A DNA stretch of 14,824 nt, from positions 1 through 14,824 of the forward strand of contig CAKOGP040001885.1 of NCBI GenBank assembly GCA_933822405.4. Reading direction: 5' to 3'. A program made the translations under genes and the position numbers. Below, piece after piece: positions 1-7,960 of the stretch (position 1 is the stretch's first letter; each line of letters begins with the position of its first letter). The stretch is from Cylindrotheca closterium (Eukaryota; Bacillariophyta; Bacillariophyceae; Bacillariales; Bacillariaceae). The notes under the pieces were generated by a model. It had not been told where the DNA came from. It made no database searches and saw only the letters and a program-made list of their open reading frames with translations.

Positions 1-408
1 ATGTCTTTTGCCAGTCAAAGAAGTCGGCTAGGAGTCAGACAGACGACTGTCAATCCACTTGACCGATCAAACAGTCCTGGCAGGCGCGTGGCCGGCCGGC
101 AACATTTGGGTCGCTCTAACAGGGTCGAAAACTATGCGGACGTCAGCTGACTTCTGCAAAACATCTTACAAAACTAATACTGCGATAATAATATCTGATC
201 AAACACTACGATGCACCATTCCTTGTTTGGGTTAGTAGGGATTTATCAAAACGTTTTCTCTAAAACAAATTAGATATAGTAAGAAGTAACAATGGCACCA
301 TATCATTAGTATGCCAACAACCAACTCGTCTGGTGGCAAACCAAAGGTAAAGTAGGCTCTGACATCTCTGAAAATGCCCGAAACTAGATCCTTTGCAGTA
401 GGGGTCTG
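1..408. other. Unassigned left flank
   Basis: I recognise nothing here on either strand. The first 150 bases are richer in G and C than the rest and hold a 49-codon + strand reading frame starting at the first base and ending in TGA at 148-150. Its product would be short and Arg-rich with no motif I know. It could be the end of a host exon, but the window edge prevents judging it. Bases 150-408 are AT-rich and carry stops in all frames. The segment lies just beyond the outer end of the minus-strand LTR at 409, so it may be the original host DNA next to relic X. Confidence 0.3.
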
Positions 409-709
409 TGACAGAAAAAAATGAAGAATAGACCAATAGACTTAAAGCCTATAGTGCGACTGCTATTTCACAAGAAGATAAAGATCAATCCAGGTAAAAC
501 AACATGCAGTGAGAAAAGCGATCGTTGATCACTTTTCCACGCAAATCTCTAGAATTATCACAGAACGCTGATGACACAGCCTTCTCTACGCTAAATTAAT
601 GGCGTGTAGTGGTTTGTGCAGGTGCAAAGCGTGCGACGCACAGGCTACACTTCAACCTGGGAATCCTATAGGTCGAGTCACGAGTCCCGTTCCTATTAGA
701 ATTCTGTCA
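409..709 (-). repeat. Diverged LTR of relic X (3' LTR, minus strand)
   Basis: Read on the minus strand this 301-bp segment starts TGACAGAAT and ends TTTCTGTCA, the same terminal inverted repeat as LTRs A, B and C. It keeps recognisable blocks of their sequence: the early GAACGGG..GTGA stretch and a late TTTTACCTGGATTGAT matching TTTACCTTGAATTGAT in LTR A. Between the blocks it is too diverged to align by eye. A polypurine tract lies just upstream on the minus strand (710-723), followed by RNase H terminal codons, so this is a 3' LTR. Its 5' partner is not in the window. It is the oldest LTR here. Confidence 0.75.
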
Positions 710-723
710 CTCCCCAAATGGGG
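710..723 (-). other. Polypurine tract of relic X
   Basis: On the minus strand the sequence CCCCATTTGGGGAG directly abuts the LTR start TGACAG. The same PPT-LTR junction precedes LTR B of element 1 at 6361-6373. This is the expected plus-strand primer site of an LTR retrotransposon and it fixes the orientation of relic X. Confidence 0.75.
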
Positions 724-735
724 CGAAGTGAGGAC

Positions 736-791
736 CTAGTTCTCTTGATCAGCATTATCTCCAGGCCAGAAGAACATTAAATTTATTGTAG
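736..791 (-). pseudogene. Relic X RNase H C-terminal codons, tail copy 1
   Basis: The minus strand from 780 down to 736 reads L-M-F-F-W-P-G-D-N-A-D-Q-E-N-stop. This matches the usual end of diatom copia pol (a LLFW-x-GD type terminus). About 91% identical sequence recurs at 6845-6910 (tail copy 2). LTR A is inserted at its upstream side. The adjoining RNase H sequence lies at 7181-7549, which implies that the two parts were once contiguous. Confidence 0.7.
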
Positions 792-1059
792 TGACAGAAT
801 TGTATCCAGAATGGATTTTGTGATACGGACCAATACGATTCGTATGTTAGCGGTCTTATGGGTCTTATAGTGATTAGTAGTAAAATAGATATGATGACGT
901 GTCATCGGATGAGAACAGTTGGAACTTTGCGCATCAAGCGCATCAACTGTTCGTCAATTCCCGATCAACTCATCGCATCATGTTTTGTTTACCTTGAATT
1001 GATATATTATCATCTAGTGTAATCTTGAGCGTTCCCCCAAGAATAATAATATTCTGTCA
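792..1059 (+). repeat. LTR A (5' LTR of element 1)
   Basis: A 268-bp LTR with perfect 9-bp terminal inverted repeats TGACAGAAT/ATTCTGTCA and canonical TG..CA ends. It holds an 8-bp inverted repeat (914-921 with 944-951) around a tandem 9-mer (929-946), and a CRE-like TGACGTGTCA at 895-904. By eye it is about 92% identical to LTR C and about 85% to LTR B. Confidence 0.88.
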
Positions 1060-2183
1060 GATTAACAGTCGCAGTTACGCACCATCAGCTAACTGCCGCC
1101 CTTTTTTCCACAGAAAAACGTCCTCTGCTTCCCTCAGAAGCAATTTCACAAGTCTCTGCCAATTCATTGGCATTTCGGCCCATTGCAACACCCACACTTG
1201 CGATCTGGCCCAGTCCTTTCCGACACCTACAGTCAAAGACCAGAGTTTTACCTCTTTTCCTCTGGTTTATCAATCTCAAAGGTTTTATAGCTGCCGCGTT
1301 TCAAAGTCGACTGAACAGCTCTATTGGAAACTGAAAGGAGTCAAGCGCTGGGCATCCGTCGAACCGTGCTTCCCCCACTTGTCGTCTTTTGCTTCTGGTG
1401 TTGAGAAATCCACCACAAGACAACTCGTGAGGTTCATTGCCCGGCTGTACTGCAATTAAATGAGGTGGTTCTCGTCCCTAAAACCAGACAGCGGCACACA
1501 GATCGATTTATTTTAATTGACTGAAACTTGTTCTGGATTTTGTACGCTTTTGAGTACAGTTTCCCGCAGTTCTTCCCAGCACCCCCGGAGTTGATCGTCG
1601 TTGCGTGCACAACAACTTTCGGCGTGCTGCATTCTCTTTTCCACCTGACAACCAGCCAGTTTTCCACCGGGCACTTGTTAGTCGTTGGAGCACCAGGACG
1701 CCTATACCCGTAAAGGTCAAGGGGTTTCATCCAGCCCCTTGTAGTCTTCTGCAGTCAGTCTCCTGCAGACTCAGAAGACCAATCTCGTTTTTGCACCTGC
1801 AATCGACCAACTTCGCTTAGATCCTTTTCACTTTGCTGGTTGTTGGGTACAGCGGTAACCGGATCTACGAAGGTCAAGGGAGATTAAAAGTCCATAAAAC
1901 ACGGACGACTCCTTGTTCCAATTTTTTTGGGGACCTTCATTTCTGTCCTGGCCTGCACTGACATCCAAGAAAACCGGGAAAGCCTCACAGCAATCCTTGG
2001 GGCTAGTGTGACCGTAGGGAATTCACTAGTTTGGAACGTCGACATATTTGAGCCCTTCTCTTTTAGGGAATCACTCGACCGACCTTTGCGCTAAGAAGTT
2101 TTGGGACAGGCCTCGTCCCTAGAGTTTTCGCTCTTGTGAGAAGACTCTTCCCTTACCTTTTCGCCCTCAACAACAAACCAGAC
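1060..2183 (+). other. Element 1 leader, non-coding
   Basis: About 1.1 kb separates LTR A from the likely gag start at 2184. A primer-binding site should begin at about 1060, but I cannot match the first bases (GATTAACAGTC) to a tRNA with confidence. Reading frames at 1025-1459, 1605-1820 and on the minus strand at 1434-1730 have no motifs I know and look like chance openings. A bulged hairpin is present at 1744-1779. No host gene is evident. Confidence 0.5.
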
Positions 2184-3434
2184 ATGCCAACTACTCGGAG
2201 CGGTACAAACTCTACACCTGCTCCTACTGCTGGTGCTGCCAATCAACCGGTCAGCCCTGCAACTCCAACTGTTGGCACCACTGTCGGTACACCTGCCAAT
2301 GCTACCGTACAACCTGGTGTTACTTTTGCAAGCCTAGAGTTTGCTGTCACGACCCTCTTTTGAGCGTCTCTCGACAGTCCACTCATGCTTGCTCTTTGTT
2401 GTGATGGATGTATTAACTTCATGGACCTCCTCTCTTACAGTGAGGCTGAGCTCCTGGAACTGAAGTACAATGCACCCATTCTTGACGCACAAGGGGTGGA
2501 TACTGGCCAAACTCAGCTTACTCAGCTTGAGCGGCCCCATCGTGGTACTCTCCGGGCTTTACTTGGGTTTGCTTACCTTTGTCAAAACGTCCATTGCGAT
2601 CCGATCACCCCGATCAATTGCATGAACATCGACGTACAAGCATTCCTGAATTATCAATGTTGTGGTGACTTTATAGTTTTTAATAACTCTCCTTTACCAC
2701 AACCTCTTGTATCTAAGCCTGATCGTCGTACACCTGCTGATTCGTTCCAGAAGAGCTTGAAACTCGATCCTGAAGCATACCCAACTCTCAACACTGATGA
2801 AGAGTGGGACAGCTTCCATCGAACCTTTAGTTCCACTGCACGTGTCCATAACACACTGAACGTATTGGATCACTGCTATGTGCCCAAATCTGTGGACGAA
2901 CGGGACCTCGTCCAGAAACAGCAGGTCTTCATGTACACCATCTTCCTGCACAAGTTGCAGACCAACACTGGCAAATTTTTGGTGCAAAAGTACCAAGAGA
3001 CCTTCAACGCCCAGCAGATCTGGGCTGAGCTCTCCGACCACTGTACTACATCTGCAGTGGCCGAAACGCAAGCTAGTGATTTGATGACTTGGTTGACTAC
3101 CAAGAGACTCATCAAATCGGACTGGACCGGCAAACATGAGGCCTTTGTCCTCAATTGGCTGGAACAAGCTCGTACCTACAACGAACTCGCTACTGACAAA
3201 ATGGCCGACTCACAGCTTTGTATACTACTTCGGAATGCCATCCAACCGACTCCGCATCTGCGACAGCTCAAGACTAATTCTAGACTCTTGTCCGCGCAGA
3301 CCGGTAAGTGGTTGGCCTACCTCCAGTACATTGAGCTTGTCAAACAAGCGGCTCTGCAACATGATAGAGCCATGGAAGGAAAGACCATTGCCCATGGTAA
3401 TCGTGAGCACTGCTCCACGATAGCTACAATCTAG
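2184..3434 (+). pseudogene. gag: Element 1 Gag (one in-frame TGA)
   Basis: The likely start is ATG 2184, encoding MPTTRSG followed by a Pro/Thr/Ala-rich N-terminus. The frame is open to a TGA at 2361-2363, then continues in the same frame from 2364 to TAG at 3432-3434; the clean downstream part from ATG 2385 is 349 codons. The core (residues about 140-330 of the 349) matches diatom copia Gag: a QKQQVFMYTIF helix, LQTN-GK-LVQKY, AQQIWAEL, a W-GKHEAFVLNW block and a closing YIELVKQAA-QHD helix. Gag is the structural protein of the cytoplasmic virus-like particle. No CCHC zinc knuckle is visible. Coding sense continues past the TAG in another frame, so a single-base deletion near 3400 is likely. 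Confidence 0.75.
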
Positions 3435-4117
3435 ATAACAATTACATAGATGATTCTGTTACTCCTGATTTTGACTTGGACACTGATCGACGTATTATTG
3501 AAGTCTTCCAAGCCACTTCTCATTGTCCCACACGTCCTAGACTTGACAATGCTACCTGGCAGCAACTGGATGACCAAGCTTGTCGTGCCTGGCACCAACT
3601 CCCAGACGCGGCCAAGGCCACCATCCTCAAGGGCACGTCCTCAACCCCACCAACTGGGCCTCCAGACAGTCATCTAGCCACCGTACGCAACACATTTGCA
3701 CCCAAACATGGGGAGCTACAACGGCCAATGAGCGAGGAATCAGACCGCCAAGCTACAGTAGACGTGATCAGTTATCAGTATAGTGACACTACTAGTCCTA
3801 CTACTATTGTTTCTTCCGCTCTACCACCTAGTATTCGCGCGTCTGACGGTGTCAATATACTCAATGGTAGTAGCGCCACCCAACTTGTTGGCACACAAAA
3901 CACCATGAGTAGACCGACACTAAACAAGCGTGACATTGCACATGATGTCATACTCGACTCCAACCTTGAATGGGACCAAACTCTATTGGATCCCAACATT
4001 AACAAGCTGGACGAACAGGGCAAAGGTGAGAGACCGTTTGATAGAGTAGGCATCCTAAAGAGTAATAAAACTATTTTAACTCTGAATGAAGCCTCTGACA
4101 ATGAGACTCTCGACTGA
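3413..4117 (+). pseudogene. Element 1 Gag-Pol linker
   Basis: Family-like sequence resumes in a new frame at about 3413 and runs open to TGA 4115-4117. An acidic, Asn/Asp-rich stretch is followed by LDNATWQQLDD and AWHQLPDAAKATIL, which resemble the short helical linker between Gag and protease in diatom copia polyproteins (W-x-L-x-x-x-A-x-x-x-W-x-x-L-P-x-x-x-K-x-x-IL). Further on, DVILDSNLEWDQTLLDP resembles a segment that in relatives lies after the protease, between PR and IN. The protease itself is not visible between these parts, which suggests an internal deletion. The function is only structural or linker-like as far as can be seen. Confidence 0.5.
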
Positions 4118-4998
4118 CTAGATGATTTCGACACTGCTATGGCAATGCCATACTTGTGCCACACTCGTCTCCAACCTTGACTAGGACCAAACTTTATTGG
4201 ACCCAAACATTGGCGATCTTGGCCGTAGTGTCTCTGCCGACAGCACTAGCCACGGCTTGCTCCTTCAGTTGCCGGAAGCCAACATGGGGAGTGATTCTGA
4301 TGCTCTTCTTCCTTAACAAAATGAGACTGACGAATACCCAGTGGATTTGGACAATGGGGAGTGACAGTCGAACCAAGCAGATGTCCACAGTAGTAGTGGT
4401 AGTCGAACGCTAACTACTATAAAGAAGTCTACTCTAGAGGATGCTACTGCTTTCTTTCCTGACTTTGTACTGGAAGACGACTTGCTCCAATAGTTGCAGG
4501 GTACAAGTATGGGGAGAGATGATGCTACAAGTGCTCTTCCTCCTGTACATGATGGAAACAAGTCAGATAGAGAGTCCGACCAAACAATAGATAAGATAGC
4601 CACTAATGAATCTATTTTAGTTTGTACTCTTGGGATCCTTGAAGCTACCCTGGATTGTACTCTTGACTCCCTTGGGCCACTCGACTTTGATCTGATTGAT
4701 CATGGATTGAGCACCGCTAACATTCCAAATGCCAAGCTCATTCCTAAGCATTGAACTGATCACGACCAAAGTGTATTGGACTCCACCACAATTGGAACTG
4801 AAGAAGCCAAGCCGACATTCAAACAAGTAGATAGTCATAATTGTAATAGAGCCTTACTCTTTACTACTATGAACGGCACCTCTGCTTTAGATTGTGCGAT
4901 CGACTTCTTCCAATCCTTTGTCTATGCAAATCCAATAGATGGACTTCATGAAGTCCATCATTCGCCAACTTCTGAACTAGGCTAGACTTGAACGTAGC
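4118..4998 (+). pseudogene. Element 1 decayed pol region with internal repeats
   Basis: No frame stays open for long. Short frames at 4156-4413, 4494-4754 and 4776-4985 carry fragments similar to the WDQTLLD segment upstream. A 49-bp block at 3952-4000 recurs at 4163-4211 with six mismatches and a spacing of 211 bp, and a weaker relative lies near 4746-4784. This looks like an internal tandem duplication followed by decay. No catalytic motif of protease or integrase was found. Confidence 0.5.
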
Positions 4999-6318
4999 AT
5001 GGAAGATCCTATCAACCTGGATTGCACCAGTGCAACTCAAGTCGCACCGCCAGAGCTTGTGGTCTATCAGTCTCACAAGCAACCCTCAACTCAAGAGGCG
5101 CGCTTTGAGCTGATGTCGTATCAATCTCACAAGCAATCCTCAACCCAAGAGGCACGCTTTGATGATGATAATCGAAAGCCTTACGGGAGAAATGGTCCAC
5201 CACCTTGCAATAGCTTTGAGCACGGATTACAACCAACTGAGGTTGAACTGAAGGACCCAAGCTCGGCTGTGAAGTCTTGTGAACGTGATTGGGAACGCCT
5301 TCGCAGCTACTTTGCATGGTTGCCCAAGCTAGTCATCCAGAAGAACTCGGAACACTACATGGAAGACTCAACTCAACTAGCTACGATAACTACTATAGAT
5401 ATTACAGTACTGGCGCCATCCAACTTTGTATCTACTTCTAGAGCTAGGCACCAAATCCGAGCCCCGCAAATCTGCAGCTTCCTACTTGCTGGAAAGCACA
5501 GATGCAGCACACACCATGGTACTGAATCGCCAACCTACAATGATAGTATCATTGAGCGGTCTCCAGGCCTATACCACCTTTGTGCTTGTAGCGGAGCTAA
5601 CCAAAGTCTTGACTTCGATTGCACAGGCACACATGAGTTTGCTACAACTACAACCAATGGTATAGATCTTTATCACTGTGCATTGGCAGTGAATGACTCC
5701 CTCCATTGGACATATATTGATGACTGGCAAACTTTGCCAAAGTGTCAGCATCAACATCCAATTGGACGAAAGCAATTTGAAATAAGACTACTAGCTAAAA
5801 CTAAAATGGTAAAAATCATCCACTTAGCAACTACCAACGCTTTCTACATGAAGCAGTTGACCGCTTCAACTGAAGACCAAATGGATTCTGACCATATTGT
5901 TGCTCAGATTCATGGGGACCAGACAACTGGTCTGCAACCACTGCTCAAAGGCAATGAGCCACACCTTGATGTTTTGCCTCGGCATATAACTAAACGGTAT
6001 AAGACGACATTGTACCACCTACACATATGTCATGCCTTGTTGCCATTAAGTCATGTGAACGAAGTTTTTCACCTGAAAAGGTTTTCTTCGCCTCATATTG
6101 ATGGAACCAAGACTACTGAGACTGTTACCAACAGCCCATCAAGACCTAATACAAAACCGCACAAGCGACATGTTGTACTGTCGTTCCACCGTGTAAGAGA
6201 GGCTATTGCATCCAATACGCTCTCCTTTCTACACATCAAAGGTGCTAAACACCCGGCAAATATCCTTAGCAAAAGATATCAACAAATATGGCTACAGCTA
6301 CGTCCACTACTTTCCTGA
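4999..6318 (+). pseudogene. 439-codon integrase/RNase H remnant ORF
   Basis: The start is ATG 4999, since an in-frame TAG lies at 4978-4980. Residues 19-54 are two 18-residue tandem copies. ERDWERLRSYFAWLPKLVIQ (95-114) resembles the segment ahead of the integrase core in diatom elements. IDDWQTLPKCQHQHP (241-254) matches the ..DWQSEPHQQHQNPAE.. part of the integrase core, but the catalytic Glu position is Gly256. Residues 386-437 (KPHKRH, LSFHRVREAIASN, HPANILSKR) are the C-terminal part of RNase H. RT and the active-site Asp residues of RNase H are missing. The TGA at 6316-6318 replaces an expected Trp codon, and family-like sense goes on to TAG 6343-6345. It is open for 439 codons although no enzyme is left, so it is either a chance survivor or a domesticated chimera; I favour the former. 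Confidence 0.65.
5053..5160 (+). repeat. Two tandem 54-bp repeats inside the 439-codon ORF
   Basis: Unit 1 is 5053-5106 and unit 2 is 5107-5160. Each encodes 18 residues in frame, of the pattern EL-x-x-YQSHKQ-x-STQEARF. Most differences are silent or conservative. This is a recent in-frame duplication. Confidence 0.85.
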
Positions 6319-6360
6319 GTAGATGACACAACTGAGGAGGATTAGGTCCTCACTCACTCA

Positions 6361-6373
6361 CCCATTTGGGGAG
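6361..6373 (+). other. Polypurine tract of element 1
   Basis: CCCATTTGGGGAG lies directly before the LTR B start TGACAG. It matches the minus-strand tract of relic X at 710-723. It primes plus-strand DNA synthesis in this class of element and marks LTR B as a 3' LTR. Confidence 0.75.
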
Positions 6374-6641
6374 TGACAGAATTGTATCAAGAACCGGTTT
6401 TGTGATACGGATCAATACGATTTGTACGTTAGCGGTCTTATGGATATAATAGTAATTAATAGTAAAATAGATATGATGACATGTCGTCGGATGAGAAGAG
6501 TTAGTACTTTGTGCCTCAAGCGCACCAACAGTTTGTCAATTCCCGATCGAATCATCATGTCATGTTTTGTTTACCTTGAATTGATTATCATCTTCTTTTA
6601 GACTTACGAGCTTTCCCCCCAAGAATAATAATATTCTGTCA
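6374..6641 (+). repeat. LTR B (3' LTR of element 1)
   Basis: A 268-bp LTR with the TGACAGAAT/ATTCTGTCA ends. It is about 85% identical to LTR A by eye. The inverted repeat around the 9-mers seen in LTRs A and C is broken here, and TTGATATATTATC is shortened to TTGATTATC. It is followed by GAAG at 6642. Confidence 0.87.
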
Positions 6642-6680
6642 GAAGACTTGCCAGATCTTGCTACTGAAGAAGATTGAGGT

Positions 6681-6844
6681 ATGCAGTTGATTCAAAGCTG
6701 CAGAAAAGAAAGGGGTTCATTTGGATTGCTCGATCACGTCATCATGGACAGTGGTTGCACAAACACCACCATTTGTAATGGTGAGCTCATGCATGGACTA
6801 TGTCAAGCTTAGAAAGAGCTCAATATGCACCCTAAAGTGGGCAG
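6681..6844 (+). pseudogene. Displaced retropepsin-like fragment
   Basis: A frame from ATG 6681 to TAG 6810-6812 encodes DHVIMDSGCTNTTICNGEL, which looks like an LTR-retroelement aspartic protease active site (hydrophobic-hydrophobic-D-S-G-C/S-T; Asp codon at 6747-6749). After the TAG the same frame reads KELNMHPKVG, like the KPLHLHTNGG-type strand that follows in relatives. The fragment ends abruptly at about 6843 against the minus-strand RNase H tail. It has the orientation of element 1 but lies outside LTR B, so it is either host sequence for that insertion, from another element, or a rearranged piece of element 1, whose own protease was not found. Confidence 0.55.
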
Positions 6845-6910
6845 AGTGAGGACCTAGTCCTCTTGATCAGCATTATCTCCAGACCAGAGGAACATTAAAG
6901 TTCATTGTAG
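6845..6910 (-). pseudogene. Relic X RNase H C-terminal codons, tail copy 2
   Basis: The minus strand from 6898 to 6854 reads L-M-F-L-W-S-G-D-N-A-D-Q-E-D-stop, the same pol terminus as at 736-780. The two nucleotide copies differ by about six changes in 66 positions. Beyond the stop, the place where a polypurine tract is expected is degraded (CCCACTTTAGGG), and no LTR follows. Confidence 0.65.
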
Positions 6911-7180
6911 TGACAGAATTGTATCAAGAACGGGTTTTGTGATACGGACCAATACAATTCATATGTTAGCGGTCTTTTGGGTCTTATAGTAATTAAAATA
7001 GTAAAATAGAAATGATGATGTGTCGTTGGATGAGAACAGTTGGAACTTTGCGCATCAAGCGCATCAACTGTTTGTCAATTCCCAATTGACTCATTGCGTC
7101 CTGTTTTGTTTACCTTGAATTGATATATTATCATGTAGTGTAATCTTGAGCGTTCCCCCAAGAATAATAATATTCTGTCA
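6911..7180 (+). repeat. LTR C (solo LTR or rearranged partner of LTR A)
   Basis: A 270-bp LTR of the element 1 family with intact TGACAGAAT/ATTCTGTCA ends. It is flanked on both sides by GTAG (6907-6910 and 7181-7184), which would be a 4-bp target duplication. The minus-strand RNase H on its right and the tail on its left read as one gene if the LTR and one GTAG are removed. It is about 92% identical to LTR A by eye. No internal element sequence adjoins it, so the simplest reading is a solo LTR made by LTR-LTR recombination. Confidence 0.8.
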
Positions 7181-7549
7181 GTAGTGTTTTTGCTGATGGC
7201 CCCAATGCTTGCTGAGAATATCAGCTGGGTTGAGGGCACCATCTAAAAGATAGCATGTTGAATGCTACCGCTTCTCTCACACAGTGAAATGACAACGTGA
7301 CAGTTCGTTAATGTAGCTTAGCTTAATGTGGGGAAGAACTGTTCACAACAGATTCATTGTCACCAAACATGTAGCTTTGACCTTTGTTTGGCACACCAAG
7401 GTACCTCAAGGTCTGTCAAAGATCCATGATCTGTTTGACACAGGTTTGATGGCTACAAACTTAGAACCATGAGTAGCAGTCTCAACAGTTGACTGCTACT
7501 TAGAGAAGAAATCAATTGGGGTTCCATTCAACATATGATGGATAATACC
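7181..7549 (-). pseudogene. Relic X RNase H (middle part), minus strand
   Basis: Reading 7549 down to 7181 on the minus strand gives, with frame changes and stops, HHMLNGTPIDFFSK, then STVETATHGSKFVA, QTLRYLGVP, SYMFGDNESVVNSS and NPADILSKHWG. These are the conserved blocks of copia RNase H, including the GDN active-site Asp. The interruptions are a TAG in place of Lys, a TGA within the DLR block, and at least three shifts. Its upstream half lies across element 2 at 13882-13955 and its downstream tail across LTR C. The domain is non-functional. Confidence 0.8.
7545..7549. other. Target-site duplication of element 2, left copy
   Basis: ATACC at 7545-7549 recurs at 13882-13886 just outside the right LTR. 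Because the base before both LTR bodies is C, a 4-bp ATAC duplication with the LTR starting at 7549 is equally possible. Confidence 0.7.
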
Positions 7550-7732
7550 AAATAAAGGTCACCGTGCTATTAGATACGCACGCATAGTGTGTATGCAGTA
7601 ATGTACAGGATCGGTGATGGACCACACACATCATCACAACTTTCTAGATTTCCTTTTACAAACGTCTATCAACTTTCCTTTACCTTTATCATCCTCCTAG
7701 TAAGTCTATTGCTACACAACGTCTTTTACATT
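7550..7732 (+). repeat. 5' LTR of element 2
   Basis: A 183-bp direct repeat, aligned without gaps to 13699-13881 (offset 6149). The differences are at 7589, 7594, 7602, 7710, 7718, 7723 and 7724; at 7594, 7602, 7710 and 7718 this copy has TpG or CpA where the 3' LTR has CpG. The ends are AAATAAAGG..TTACATT, not TG..CA. Confidence 0.9.
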
Positions 7733-7960
7733 GTTTATCACGACCCAATAGCTATGAAAGAAAAAGCTATTCAATGAAATGCATTCAAATGAACGAAATA
7801 TGAATACGAATACTGCAATATTTTTTAATATGTGCAAAGCCGATTTTGATCGTGTCAATGGTGCTACATCACCGGTTTTGACCATGTAAAACTGTCAAAG
7901 GTGTAACGAATGCAACACCAATACGAACGAACTAACTAAGGAATCACTTTTATAGGCAAA
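7733..7960 (+). other. Element 2 leader
   Basis: About 230 AT-rich bases lie between the 5' LTR and the gag ATG. A primer-binding site is expected from 7733 (GTTTATCACGACCC), but I cannot assign a tRNA. The 62-codon frame at 7589-7777 starts in the LTR and is not conserved as a gene. The base context just before the ATG (AAA at 7958-7960) is good for eukaryotic initiation. Confidence 0.6.

Larger units (their letters stand above)
792..6641 (+). mobile_element. Element 1: degenerate copia-like LTR retrotransposon
   Basis: This 5.85-kb element is bounded by LTR A (792-1059) and LTR B (6374-6641). A purine tract ending TTTGGGGAG touches LTR B, as a 3' polypurine tract should. Inside, in + orientation, are a leader of about 1.1 kb, gag (2184-3434), a gag-pol linker (about 3413-4117), a decayed region (4118-4998) and a 439-codon ORF with integrase and RNase H remnants. 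The RT palm with YVDD is absent, so the element is defective. The flanks do not give a clean duplication: GTAG (788-791) against GAAG (6642-6645). LTR A resembles LTR C more than LTR B, so the present boundaries may be the product of recombination. Confidence 0.75.

Noticed and set aside
1..150. 49-codon frame at the left edge as a host gene
   Set aside because: Too short and motif-free, and cut by the window edge; recorded only as part of the unassigned flank.
1025..1459. 144-codon + strand frame from a TTG inside LTR A into the leader
   Set aside because: No ATG start, no motif, and it spans the LTR/leader border; most likely a chance opening.
1434..1730. 98-codon minus-strand frame in the element 1 leader
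   Set aside because: No recognisable domain, and it overlaps other equally short frames on both strands.
2694..3167. 157-codon minus-strand frame opposite gag
   Set aside because: A shadow of the gag reading frame, which has clear family blocks on the + strand.
3775..4206. 143-codon minus-strand frame
   Set aside because: Opposite the element 1 linker; no motif on the minus strand.
409..7180. CRISPR-like array made by LTRs
   Set aside because: The repeats are about 270-300 bp, few, irregularly spaced and have retroelement ends.
7589..7777. 62-codon frame in the 5' LTR and leader of element 2
   Set aside because: It begins inside the LTR, and its second half does not occur after the 3' LTR; no gene-like features.
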